Shown here: positions 37,657 to 51,900 of the stretch, piece by piece | How the letters are laid out: each line of letters starts with the position of its first letter | How positions within the stretch are numbered: position 1 is the first letter of the stretch | DNA from: Diadophis punctatus similis | Taxonomy: Eukaryota > Chordata > Lepidosauria > Squamata > Dipsadidae | Reading direction: 5' to 3' | Length of the DNA stretch: 64,000 nucleotides | Assembly: GCA_023053685.1 (NCBI GenBank) | Contig: JALIGW010000005.1 | Span: 30,160,480-30,224,479 of the forward strand | Notes under the pieces: generated by a model | The model's database searches: none | The model's input: the letters and a program-made list of their open reading frames with translations, nothing else | What the model was told of the DNA's origin: nothing | Position numbers and translations under genes: made by a program

Positions 37657-39857
37657 CTGTAAAAATATGATTGAAGAAATTACAGAGCATCAGGACAGGT
37701 TTTTTTTACAACTTCGCAATTAATTATTCTGTGATATTAATATTGCTCATTCACAATTTATCTCAATCAAATAATTCAGATTGGATGAGGGTTAGGGTAT
37801 TTAATTTAGTAGCTGGAACAGTAAAGTGTACAATGGGCCAGAATACACAGTTGTAGTTGATTGATTGGAGAGTGCTGGCTCATGCCTGAGGCAATCTACG
37901 CTATGATTGGTTGTTATGGGTGTAAAGGGGAATTTTAATTTTTCCCCCCGCCTTTTTCTTCTGTCTGTGCTGTGTATGCTGTTTGATTTACCTCATGATG
38001 TTCCTGTGTTCCTGACTATCTTGTCTTCTATAAATATAAAAATATTTATTTATATAAAATTACAAGTTTATGTCAGTGTCTCTGACTTCATGTGGACAGT
38101 TGCTGCACAATTTCCTGACAACACACAACACACGTTATAAAATAATCTACTAAAGCTATAATAGCTTGAACAATTTGTTTTGTACCGCATTTACTTATAA
38201 AACATCATAGTTCACCATAAAAGCTATTCCATTCCCATTGTCTCCACCCTGAAAGCTGATTCTATAGCCCATTTCATCAGGTATTAAAACAGAATTTACA
38301 AACTACATTATTTTATTGTTGAAAAAAGGTCAACATTCCTAACTTCTTCACTTCCCACTTTTTAATTTTTTTACATCACTTATAGAGTATGTTATTACCT
38401 TTTAAATTTGTTATTTCATAAAACAGACCTAATCCTTGAATTAGGAGCTAGGATGTATAGAAATTTTTGGAAGTATTCTATACGTGATAAATATGAAAAA
38501 CTCTTAATTGAATTATTGATATAATTATTCCTAAAATTAGCAAAACTGAAAATCTGCAACAATAAGAAAGCATGAAATATACCTCATAATCGGATATTCC
38601 GTCATATTTCCATTTTTATTGTGGAAAACTATATTTATTTCTCCTTTCACATTTTTCATTCCATTTAGTTTGACAGATATATTATATCGCCAACCTAGGT
38701 AATATGACACATGTGTTGTAAATGCAGCAGTTAGATAAATACAAAATAGCTAGGTATAAAATACAATTAGGCAAGGGTATTCATCTTTGTTAATGAGATT
38801 AAAATAAGAACTAGAAAAAAAATTGATTGTTTAAAAAGTTTATAATGTTAAAGAATCTTAAGACATTTTAATAAATAATATTTATAGGGCTTTAATTTAT
38901 CTAGCCCAGTGATGGCGAACCTATGGCACGCGTGCCACAGGTGGCACGTGGAGCCATATCTGCAGGCACGCGGAGCCGTTGGCCTAGCTCAGCTCCAGCG
39001 TGCATGTGCACACCAGCCAGTTGATTTTCGGCTCGCGCGGAGGCTCTGGGGGGCGTTTTCGGCTACTGGAGGGCCTCGGGGGGGATGGGGGGCGTTTTTG
39101 CCTGCCCCAGGCTCCAGGGAAGCCTCGGAGCCCTGGGGAGGGCAAAAAATGGGCCTACCGGGCCCACCAGAAGTTGGGAAACGGGCCGTTTCCGACCTCC
39201 AGAGGGCCTCCGGGGGGCGGCGGAGGCCGTTTTCGCCCTCCCGAGGCATTGAATTATGGGTGTGGGCACTCATGCATGTGTGATAGCGCACACGCATGCA
39301 CTTTCGGCACCCTAGGAAAAAAAGATTCGCCATCACTGATCTAGCCCATTATCAGTACATCCCATCTGGCAGATTATCCTAGAGGGAATATAGTTTTAAG
39401 AGAAAATATTACCTATTTTGTCTTAATTGATGGTAAACTTAGCCACAAACTCAATTTAAAATCATCCCTCATCCCCAATTATAACAGTTTGAAGGGCTGA
39501 GATATGAAAACAAGAATTTAAATATGTAGTATTCAAACATGTATTTATTTAAAAAAAAACACCTAAACATCACACCTTCATTCAAAAGTGGATTTTTGCA
39601 TAATGAAAGAAAAATGAGATATTTAGCACCATACAAATGTTGTAAAGCCTAGATACTTTTCTCCTCTGAATTCAATTTTGAACTGCCTTGGGAAATAGTG
39701 AAGTACTGAAAAGGATGCATTGTGGCATCAGAGGAAGTTTCAGCAAAGGACAACAGGCAGAACATTCCAATGAGAAGGCATTTCTGTTTTTGAAGAACGT
39801 AAGAATCTCGTATAGACAAGCTATTAAGTAGCTCATACAGAAAAATATACTATTTTG

Positions 39858-39914
<57 letters not shown>

Positions 39915-42900
39915 CTGAAGTGGTGCAGTGGTTAAATGCAGCCATTGCAGGCTGACTGCTAGTTCAACAGTTCAGCTGTTCAAATCTCACTAGGCTCAAG
40001 GTTGACTCAGCCTTCCATCCTTCCGAGGTCGGTAAAATGAGGACCCAGATTGTTGGGGGCAATATGCTGAACTCTGTAAACCGCTTAGAGAGTGCTGTAA
40101 AGCACTATGAAGCGGTATATAAGAAAAGTGCTATTGCTATTGCTATTGTGTGTGTGTACGTACCTCTCCTTAAACATGTCTATGGAGATTCTCAGTTATC
40201 CAGGTCATGGTTATCCCACAAATGCTTTTTCAAAAGGCAACTGGACTTTGTTTTTTCTTTGAAGATGTTTTACTTCTCATCCAAGAAGCTTCTTCAGTTC
40301 TGACTGATTTCAGGATAAGAACTGACTGATTCTTGGATAAGAAGCAAAACATCTTTAAAGAAAAAACGAAGTCCAGTTGCTTTTTGAAAAAGCACTTTTG
40401 GGACTCTCCTTAAACATGTTTTACTCATCCTGCATATAAAAAGATTAATTGCTTACTCTTGAAATTCTAATAGGATTTTTTTTTCCCTTGGAAGATAAAT
40501 CTTGGCAGTCTGTCTTTCCAAATTTAGAGACTAGAACTGCCTCCTACAATATATGTATGCTATGTTTGCATATATGACCAGCCAGGATAAGTAATTGATC
40601 TAGTTTGATAGTTAATCATTTACTGTAGTTTAAATTTCCAGATTTGTCAGAAGAGATTGGCTGTGAACTTAGTCATATATTCCTTACAACCTCAAACACA
40701 GAAGTGAGATCTCCATGAAGGCATCCAGGTAAGAAAATATGACAATTTCTTGCACACTTGTCAGCATGAATGTGCATGATAATTCCATTTTGTGCTACAC
40801 ACAACAAATGGAAAGTTATAACTCCTTATACAGCTTTAAATTTCAAAAACATGACCCTGGTACTGACAGCCATAATCAATCCTAAATTAGTAGGTTTCTT
40901 TGCAGATTCACTGGTTACTACTATTATTTCACACATACTTTATGTACTCACTGGTGAAGGGTTCCTTAAATCCTGTGTTTAGATAGTAGTTTTGATTTCT
41001 TTTCTTCAGTTTATCATGGGATTGATCAGCATAGTGACCCATTACTGGGCAGCCTTCTCTGGGACATGGAAAGCAATTTCCCTAGGATAAAATAAATAGA
41101 TTGGTTCCAAAGGCTTTTTTCAAATCTTTTCACTGTTTCCACTATAATCTTTATTGTATGTTCAAGCATGCACTGCTATCCTGGCTTAGCACCTCAAACT
41201 GCAAATAGTAGATGTGATTACAGGTAGTCCTCCACTTACGACCCAACATTTCTGCTGCTAGTGAGACAGTTTTTAAGTGAGTTTTCCCCAGTTGTTAAGT
41301 GAATCACTACAGTTATTAAATTAATAACACGGTTGTTAAGTGAATCTGGCTTCCCCATTGACTTTGTTTGTCAGAAGGTCAGAAAAGGAGAGTACATGAC
41401 CCCAGGACTTCGCAACCATCATAAGTATGAGTCAACTGCCAAGTGTCTGAATTTTGATCATGTGGCTGTGGAGATGCTGCAACAGTTGTGTGAAAAATGA
41501 TCATAAGTCATTTTTTTTCAGTGTTGTAATTTTGAAGGTCACTAAATGACCCGTTTTAAGTTGAGGACTATGTGTATGTCAGTTCTGTTGGCTGCCTTGG
41601 TTGTTTTGATTTATTCATTATTTCTAATGCCTCCCTTCCCCTACCACTAATCTACTAACAGGGAAAGGTTAAAGTGAAGGTTTAATTTCTAAAATGAGAG
41701 GTGACAGGAAGGTGGTTTGTACAGATAGATTTATACCAGACCCTAGATATAGGAAAGTGGTGATGATACCTGCCAATAACCCCCTTTTGATAGGATATCC
41801 ACTGTTGCCCACCAGATTCTCTGTGGCCTGCGGGTAATCTCTTTTATATTTGCAGCAAGCACACTTACGCAGTCCAGCTTTCTGGAAGTGAGTAGAAGAA
41901 ACAGCAGTTGCAAGAAGATAATGGTGTGGAGGAGAAAAGTAATTCATTGAGAGGAATTTCCTACTCAAACCTGGAACTGGTGGTTATTTGATGAAAATGT
42001 ATTGCGTGAACACATTCAACACTTTGTGGCATGTCACATAGTTGAGGCCTGATGCCAAGAACAAAAGCTTAGAGGTTATGGATTTGTTTTTCCTTAAAAA
42101 TGTGGATTTGTTCTTTGGCTATATTGTACTTTAATATAAATGAACTTCAGCATATAATGCCATGCTTATACTTTGAATTAACCTATTTAAAGAAGCTAAT
42201 TGGATTGAACCAGGGCAGAATACCATGCTTACCGCTTGAAAAGATTTGTATGATTTGCAGGGATAGGCCAGGAACCCACTAGGGTAGAGAATGCTGTATT
42301 TGTAGTACTCATGGCTTCGTGAGTGATGGCAATTTCCAACCGAACGAATCTCTAGCAAAAGAAATAACTCATTACTTGCAATATAATGGAAGCCTGATTC
42401 CATTCAGGATGAAAACAGATGCTAAAGTTAAGCACAATGTCATTTTGTTCTGCTTTGTCTGCTGCAAGTGACTTGTTCTACCATTAAAATGCTAAGCTCC
42501 TTCTCATTTCAGCCCACCCTATTTCACAGGGCTATTATTGTGAGGATAATTAATATAATATAATATAATATAACATAACATAACATAACATAACATAACA
42601 TAACATAACATAACATAACATAACATAACATAACATAACATAACATAACAATATAATAATATAATATAATATAATATAATATAATATAATATAATATAAT
42701 ATAATATAATATAATATAATATAATATAATATAATATAATATAATATAATATAATATAATATAATATAATATAATATAATATAATATAATATAATAATAA
42801 TATAATAATATAATATAATATAATATAATATAATATAATATAATATAATATAATATAATATAATATAATATAATATAATATAATATAATATAATATAATA

Positions 42901-45900
42901 TAATATAATATAATATAATATAATATAATATAATATAATATAATATAATATAATATAATATAATATAATATAATAATAAAGAGGCGTGCATAAGTGCACC
43001 AGTGTGCCTACCGTCCCTGTCCTAATGTTCCGTCTTATCAGTACCCATCTTATGTATGTAAACAATGTTATATCTATGTATATTACCAACACGTACTTGA
43101 CAAAAATAAATAAATAAATAAAATAAATAAAAGTAATAAAAGGACTTATGTGTACAGCACCTTAAGTTCATGGAGAAGAGGTGGAATATAAATAAAACGA
43201 GTACATTATTGTGAGCATGAATAAATTAGTGGGAGAAGGAATTATAATGGAATATCATGGTACTGTAGCTATTGGCTGCGAGCCCGATAAAAGTCTAAGA
43301 TAACTTGTTTAGTAAAAAATATATGCTGCATAATAGGCTAAATGTGGCCCTTTCACCCTCTTTGTTGGACCACCAGAACCTCTCAAGTTTGTCACACCAA
43401 AATGCCATCAAACTGTGAAATAATAGCACTTTGATTTTCAGTGGCAAATGAAATGAAATTGGTGTGATAGGCTTCAAACATCTATAACACATAAATCTCT
43501 TTCTACCTTTTCCTCCATGGATGATTTCATAGATCATCTCCTGAATCCCTTGGCAGACAAAATACTATTTTTAAAGAGTACAGGCTCAGTGCACAAAAAC
43601 ATTATTTATTTTTAGAAGATTATTGTTTCAAATGATATTTGTCCCAGTTTGCTGGGGATTTGTGTCCATTATTTTGTTTTGTTTTTCATTATTCTTCAAA
43701 TAAATTCTCTTGCTAATTGGCAGTGAGGTCCAGCCTCTAAGGCAGGGGTCTCAAACTCAATTCACCTGGGGGCCGCTGGAGGTAGATTCTGAGTAAGGCT
43801 GGGCCGCATCAAGTTTTCCACAAAAAATGCGCTTACAAAATATCATTATTCAGATTCAAATGTCTTTATTAACAGTTCTTTAACATTTAACTTTTAGAAC
43901 ATGAATGGACATAAACTGTTTGAACATGGCTTTATCTGCCTACTTCTTGCTGCTAGAGATCTGACAGAGCTTACTCTTGCATAGCCGAGCCACATTTGGC
44001 GTAAGTGAGGAAGCAGTTGAGACCCTCAGCACAGCTTGAAGATGAGCATCAGTAATTCTAGACCTGTACTTTGACTTATTGAAGTTCAAGGTAGAGAAGA
44101 GCTTTTCGCACAAGTATGTGCTCCCAAAAAGACACATGGTCTGCTTGAACATTCGGGAAAGCTCAGGGAAGCTGGGGGGCAATTCTCTTAAAAATTGCCC
44201 AAGTTTGGCTGCTTTTCCACTCACATCCCTAAACTTGGCTTTGAGTTCAGAGTTACACTGCAGGTCAATGAGCTCTATTTGAAACACTGGAGGGGCATCT
44301 TGCACATCAAAGGAGAAGGGGTCTGCAAAAATTTGAAATGTGGCTCTGTGTCTCTTGAAGTCTGCAAATCTATGATCAAATTCCTCCTGTAGCCTCAAAA
44401 TGACATCCACATACTCCTCATGACTGAATAGTGTGCCTGAATCAATGAGTGACTTGCATGCTGGGAAATGGCAAAGGTTTGTTTGAGAAAGCTGGTCTTT
44501 CCACAATATAAGTTTTGTAGAGAACGCTCTCACGCTGTCATAGGCAGCACTGACAAGTTGCCCCTGGCCTTGTAACCTCTTATTCAGTACATTAAGCTCA
44601 TGTGTGATATCAACCAAAAAAGCTAAGTCCATGAGCCATTTTGGATCACTTAGCAAAGGAACAGAAGCCCCATCTTTCTCCATAAAAGCTTTCACTTCCA
44701 CTCTCAACTCAAAAAATCTCTTCAATACGTTTCCCCTGCTGAGCCAACGCACCTCGGTAAAGTAGAGCACATCCCCATATTCTGACTCTATTTCCTCTAA
44801 AAAAGCACGAAACATTCTGTGTTTTAAGCCCCTGGATCTGATTTGGTTGATGCATTTCACAACGAAAGACATCACGTTGTCAAACTTCAGGCATTTGCTG
44901 CAAAGGGCCTGCTGATGAATAATGCAGTGCAGAGCAATGACCTCCTCTAAACCTTCCTCTTTCTTTTTTTTATTAACAAGTGCCACCAGTCCTTTTTTCC
45001 TCCCGATCATTGATGGCGCTCCATCAGTTGTTATTCCGACAAACTTCCTCCAAGGCAAACCAGCATTCTGAAAAGCATCACACAGCTGGTGAAATATCTC
45101 TTGGGCGGTGGTCTGGCCATGCATTGGAACTAGTGAGAGCAACTCCTCTGTGACTTCAAAATTGTCATCAACACCCCGGACATAGATTGCAAGCTGGGCA
45201 GTGTCGGTGATGTCTGTGGTCTCATCAAGAGCGACTGAGTATACACTGAAACATTTTATTTTCTCACACAGTTGATCATAAATGTCACTTGAAAGGTCAG
45301 AAATGCGCTCTGCCACGGTGTTGGAAGAAAGGCTGATGTTGCTAAACTGACCTTTCTTTTCTGGAGAGATAATACTTGCAGCCTGTAACATGCACTTTTT
45401 TATAAATTCCCCTTCTTTAAATGACTTTCCTGCTTTAGCAATCATCATACTAACTACGTAGCTGGCTTCGACTGCTGCATCATTCTCTTTGGTTGCTTTC
45501 TTAAAGAAATCTTGTTGCCTCAGCAGACATGTCTTAAGTTTAGCAACCTGGTTGGCTCTCTCATCTTCCTGGTACTTTGCATACTCCTCAGCATGTCTAG
45601 TTGTGTAATGACGCTTCAAATTGTATTCTTTGGGCACTGCAACTTTCTCTGTGCAAATAAGACAAGTTGGGATGCCCTTGTGCTCAATAAAGAAATATTG
45701 CTTTTCCCACTTTTCCTGAAATTGTCTGTGCTCATCATCAACCTTTCTCTTCACTGCAGGCTTTGAGCAAGACATATTTGGGGCTGCGTACCAAAAACTT
45801 AGGCCTATGGTGCCTTGAGATACCCACTTCAGCACAAGGTGCTCTGGATGAGCGGAAATAGAGTTTCCTAGTCCCCCTAGCTGCCTAGCATGACCTTCGG

Positions 45901-48900
45901 CAACATTAAAGAGGACCTGATTTTTACTCACAGGAGTAGCCAAATGCCTTTAGGGTGGGCACGCACCTGTCTGGTTTATAAAAATAGCACTCCTCCACTC
46001 TGCTGTGCCCCCCTGTATATTTCTTGCCCTGTATGCTAATACTGAGCATCAAGGAGGAAGAGACGCCGGGGTTTCTCAATGGGCGTCTCCTTCTCCATGT
46101 GCCTCAATCCAATCACAGTGAGAGTCACAGCCAGGAAGAAAAAACTCCTTGTCTGTGACACTCTTTGATGTGATTGGATCACAACACAGCCAGGGAGAAG
46201 GAGACGCCCATTGAGAAACCCCTGCGTCTCCTCCTCCCATGCAGGGCCTCCAATGGCAGAACGTCCTGTCGCCTGAACGGGAAAGAGAAGAAAAAAAGTG
46301 AGGCGTGGAGAGCGTGACTGACAGGCTGGTACTTGCCTCTCCGTGTCCCTCCCATCGAAGAAGATGAAGTCGCCGCTCTGAACGCACTTGGTGCAGGTCA
46401 GCGTCCGGTGGTGTTACACAGCGGGCAGCGCTCCACCGCCACTTACTCCCCCTGGTGAGACGCCGAGGTACTGTACTTGGCGGTGGAGCGCTGCCCGCTG
46501 TGTAACACCACCGGAGGCTGACCTGCACCAAGTGCGTTCAGAGCGGCGACTTCATCTTCTTCAAGTACCGGAGGGAAGGTGGTTAAGTGCTTTTCCAGGC
46601 GGGGGGCCGCAAAATATTGTCCCGCGGGCCGCAGTTGGCCCGCGGGCCGCGAGTTTGAGACCCCTGCTCTAAGGTGTGAATATAGTGGTTTTGCTGCAAG
46701 ATTGATAGGGAGGAATTGGATAGTGATGTGTACCTCTTTCCCTTCGGTACATGGTGCATAGATACTTTTATTTAATGGTTGAATATGTACAGTATTATAG
46801 AATTAAACATTTATCTGTTTGTTTCTGTCCTTGGTATGAAACACCATGTAGAGGGAAAGGATCTTTCTCATCCTTGCTATAAATCATCTTGTGTAAATAA
46901 ATATTCCTTAACCTTAGAATGGCCTTATTGCTGACAGGAGTAGGCAAAGCATCTCAAGAACAAGTTAAGGGAAACCTTTCCTCTTTGTGCTTGTTGAACC
47001 AAATCAGATAAAGTTACTGAAAATAGGTGTGATTAATGATAGTTTTGAGTCCATATTAACTTGTCCGAAACCCCCATGAGATGGAGATTTCATTGGAACG
47101 GTGCTGCATAGTCACTCGTTTGAAAGGGTTTGCTCTCTGTTATCATTTTGGATTTCCCTTATTAGCAGAAGGGGCATACAATCTTTTTTTCTTTTCTTCT
47201 TTCATACCCTTAGTAGTTCTGAACATTATGTTGTTATTTTCTCATATTGCCTTGGAATAAAGCCTTAAGTACTCATACTGGTATGTCATTACTTCTGAAT
47301 CAAAAAAACACCCTGCAACCCAATCCTGATGGGTAGGGAACAGAGCAGTTCATTTACCCAATCATAAGAGACTCGGTTTGGATTAGAGTTTTATTGGCAG
47401 TATAATGCTTATGAATGTAAAAAGATGAGGATAGGGTTACCTTACCTTCCTGTTCCTGATCCTGTTTTACATTATCACATCCAACCATAAACTTTCCACC
47501 ATTGGGATAAAAGTCCATATCACCAGTGGCATTAAACATCCCAAGTCCTGTAATAAATTCAAAATGTGTTACATGATTAATCACTGTTATTGTTTCTATC
47601 ACAAGATTCAGTTGTATCTGGCCATTTACCTAAAGGAAATCGGGCACCGTTGCTGTGTATGACATCCACAAATCCAGCATCAGAAGGATCTAGCCGGACC
47701 ATCTCAGGGAATCCTTCAAAACCAATGGCTGATGGGTCTAAACCTAAATAGAGGGGGGGGGGAAATAACCCCACAAAGAATTGGAACATATATGCATGCA
47801 TGCAAGCAAGCATGCATGCATATTCCTTTTGGACTGAACATGCACATCAAAAGTCCTACAATAGACTGGTAATAATGAATCTATAAAAATACATAAAAGA
47901 AGTCCATTATATTGCAATGCATTTTGATTAATTCTATTTAGCATAAGAAACAAGGTGTGCATTTACAAAATCCTGTTGACATTTTCCATATGTAGACAGG
48001 ATTTGCTTCAGTTAAAATAATCAGGTAAAAGTACATAGAACTATACTACTGAACTTTGAAATCATAGTTGCAGTGACCCAGTATTGGTAGGCCAGGTTGA
48101 CTGCAATTTATTTATTTATTAAATATGATATACTTTATTGTTTAGTCAATTGTCCATATCAAATGTGAGCATCAGCCACAGTAAAATACAATAAAATGAG
48201 GGAGATAAAATAGCTATCACGAGATAAAATAGAATAAAACATAGTAGGTAAGATAAAGTGAAAGAATAAGATAAAATTGTACAAGCTAAAACGGAAGAAC
48301 TTTGTTAAGTCGATTGATTATATAAAATATATAAAACATCCGAAATGCAAATAGATAAAAACTTCCTAATAGATCGTTACCCCTACAGTTAACTCCAAAC
48401 TAATCAAGGTATTCTGTCCTCTTTGAGATGCCATTGGAATGAAGGCTAAGGAAGACTCCTTATTGAGAATGTGCAGGTTCGTTTCCTGCAAGAAGGCTGT
48501 TTCTCTCGGGTGCCCCAATTTTTATTTTTATTTTAGTTTTTAATAAGGGTCTAAATAAGCAACCTTTTCTGGGGAGTTCAATTTGCAGTTGACAAGAATG
48601 TGTTCAGTTTCTTTAATGGCTGGTGCTCCACAAATGCCTAACCTGTCTTCAATTGGGACTCCATGAAACCTCCCAGGTCTTACCATGGAATCCAGTTGTT
48701 TGAATTAAGCCCTAGAAAGAGCTCTTCTGAGATATTGAGGCGTATTTAAGTTGTTAAACCTTTTTCTAGTTGGGAGGCTGATTTATGATGAGCCAGCCCT
48801 TCAGAGATTTGACACTTTTAAGTGCTGCACTATGATCTTCGGAAACCACATCAATAACTTTCTGTTTGAAAGCTTCCTCGACCTTTAGATCTGATTGGAT

Positions 48901-51900
48901 TGGAAACTGGATGGAGAATCCATATTGAGGGATAACATTTGAAAATTGAGTGGCCCAAGTGCAAGGTTGCTTGTGTGTAGTTGCTCTTCAAAGTACAGCT
49001 TGGGTAGTCTATCTGGGTCCATGGATAGGATCTTTAGCCAGTAAGTAAATACTTTAATTACTAAATGGCTTTGTATACCCAACTCTGCCCTTACTGCTGA
49101 GCTGATATAGAGTTATCCAATCCCAACATACATTACAGAAAAGTAGATTGTATCTGTTCCTGTAAGGAGGCATTTATATATCACTACAGTTCTGCGCCAT
49201 ATGTGGTCATTGGGACAATTTTGCTATTACAGGTATAATAATAAAGGTACCAGTATATACCTTTATGATTGGAATTGGAGAATCTGGGTAACTATGGTTG
49301 GTAAGTTGCATTCTGGTATTGGCATAGGCCAGGGGTAGGCAAAGTTGGTTCTTCTATGACTCATGGACTTCAACTCCCAGACTTTCTGAGCCAATCATGC
49401 TAGCTCAGGAATTCTGGGAGTTGAAGTCCACGAGTCATAGAAGAGCCAACTTTGCCTACCCCTGGCATAGGCTGTAGTCTTTGAAGAACTCTTAAAATGT
49501 GTGAGCCTGTTTCTGTGAAAACAAGTCCTAAGTGTATACAGCCTTGTCTGTCTCCTTTGTTGGTGCTAATTTTTCCTATTAGGGATCCTGTGCTTACGCT
49601 TAGGTATGAGTGAATAATTGACTATTATATTCCTCCCACATGAAAGCAGGTATAAGGGTGTCCATGGAGAACTACTTTCCCATAATAGTCCTGCAACTGA
49701 GTGCCAAAAAAAGGCTGGATTGGGATTTTTGGCTGCTGTCTCTAAATTTAATCAGAGAGAGGACAACTAATGAGGCTTCTTGAACTCAGTGGTTTCCTTA
49801 TACTCTTGTCTGACTGCTAGCATGGCAACATTATTATTATTTGATGGATAGTTCCATGCTATATGCATATTTTTCTCAGGGAGCCATACTCTGAACCAAA
49901 CCAATGAGGGCCTTTTACCTGGGACTTTCTAGGTAGGGCCTTTTCTGTTAAGAATTTTCTAGTCTTTCTTTTAGGTTTTTATAGACTTTACTGTGTTTAC
50001 CAGAGGGCTTGATCAGATTTCCTGTATTCAGTCAAATCCACCATATCCACTCTGACCCATTTTATCTTTCTCTACTGGTGGATCTCTAGATGAAATGAAA
50101 CTCATCTATCAATTGTGGTGTGGGGTCTGTAATCTGACACCCACATAAATTAACAATTGGTTGGTGGTCATTATTCTTTCTTACATAAACCTGGAATTCT
50201 GAGAAAAGGGACGCATTACTGTTAAGAGACACATATGTAGTCTGAAGTACTACTTGATTTCTCTTGATTCCCTTTTGTAAAGGGATATACAAAACTTTGG
50301 TCATCGCTCCTTAAGATTTGCAAGTTACACTTGCATACCAGCTTTAACAACTGCATATTGGCAAAGTTTCTTTTCTTATCTGTAAAGGATCATAAAGGTA
50401 ATGAAATTTGTTGGGAATGCTCAGATTACTAATAAGATCTTGTACAGAAGCCTCTTATTCAATTTTTATAGTTGCCTATCTCAGTCCAATTGACTTTCAT
50501 CTTTCAACATGGAGGGCATCTAAAATTTGCATCTATGATTCAGCATGGTCTACCCTTTTCTTCTAAAAAAAAGCCATATAGGAAAAACAAAGAAAAAATG
50601 CCAACTGCAGCTGCAACTCTGCAACTGCATCTTTCCCAAATATTAAAACAAAGTTAAAACAATGCCAGTATAGAGTGTCTAATACAGAAACAACAGAAAG
50701 GCAAGGAGAATGAGAGAGAGGGAATGGTGTAATAGCATAACAAGATATGTGTATGTTGCCATGGCCAACTCAATATTCTTGCATGGCTATCCAGCTTTTT
50801 ATGTCAGCAGAACAAAATGTTACACCTGTTTCTTATTCTTCTAATTGATTTGTTCAGTGAAAATTAGAAACAGATATTGTTAGTCTTTTGAATTGGCTTC
50901 TTTCCTTAATAGGAAATGGGTAGAAACAGTCTCCAACCTAGCTGAAACAGGGAGATAAAAAAAGAGATAAATAGCTTTAGCACTTAGACTTACAGTATAT
51001 ACTACTTCAGAGTGCTTTACAGCTCTCTCTAATCGGTTTACGGAGTCAGATTATTGCTCCCAACAATCTGGGTCCTCATTTTACTGACCTTGGAAAGATG
51101 GAAGGTTGAGTTAACCTTTAGCTAGTGAGAATCGAACTGCTGGCAGTCAGCAGAATTAGCCTGCAATACTGTATTCTAACCACTCCGCCAATCAATCAAG
51201 ATTGCAATGTGTGATAACTTTGGATAGCATACCACTTATTCTTCCAATGCCAGGATATTTTTTGCCAACATATTGATGTCGTCTTCCTACCTCTCCAGCA
51301 GTATGAGCACCTAGACTATGGCCAATGAGGTGGATGTTGGAAGGACAATACCAATAGATTTTCTAGTAATTCAAGAAAGGGGAGAATGATTAGCAAGTAA
51401 AACAGCATTCTTACAATTTGCAGATGAAGCAGAATTTTTCCTGTATTGTAATAATAGTGGCCTATTTTTAGGACTCATCATGATGTTGATTACATTGACC
51501 ACAGTTCTCTACAGCTACTCAGCTTCAAACCACCAGACACACTTTGACCCATGTTTTAAACTGAATATTCTGTCCAAATTTTTTCACCTACGGTATTAAA
51601 ATTGTGTGAAATTGCAATATAGTACTCCAAAATTAAATAATTTATAATATCTAGAAAAAATTCAGTGGGACTTTTTAATATAGTGTTTATATGAAAGTAA
51701 ATTGGTGCTCAAGTATTTGATTACAATGTTTAGGATGGATAACAAATTATATAAATATTTCAGAAGAATATGGTGCTCTTTTTAGTTTGTGTGAAATAAT
51801 GTTTCTTGAGAAGAAATACTGTTTCTATTAGGTTCGCCCATAAGGCTTCAAAAGTCATAGAAATGCCATGGATGAGCATGGATAATAATTTGTTCATATT

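Larger units (their letters stand above)
43743..46666 (-). mobile_element. Intact autonomous hAT DNA transposon
   Basis: 2,924 bp with perfect 16-bp terminal inverted repeats CAGGGGTCTCAAACTC / GAGTTTGAGACCCCTG and a perfect 8-bp target duplication CTCTAAGG (43735-43742 and 46667-46674). It contains a single uninterrupted transposase ORF on the minus strand and two nested inverted repeats in its 5' region. Perfect ends and an open frame imply recent activity. Confidence 0.96.

Noticed and set aside
38887..39346. CpG island / promoter reading of the GC-rich block
   Set aside because: The GC-rich block is exactly the MITE between its duplicated target sites.
39912..40000. tRNA gene suggested by A-box and B-box words
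   Set aside because: It is the tRNA-derived head of a SINE; the cloverleaf is not kept and the SINE body follows.
42524..43092. Frames of 155-180 codons rich in Tyr and Ile
   Set aside because: Pure pentanucleotide microsatellite translation.
46076..46672. Open frames of 94-151 codons in the hAT 5' region
   Set aside because: They lie in inverted repeats of the transposon and mirror each other; no start context or homology.
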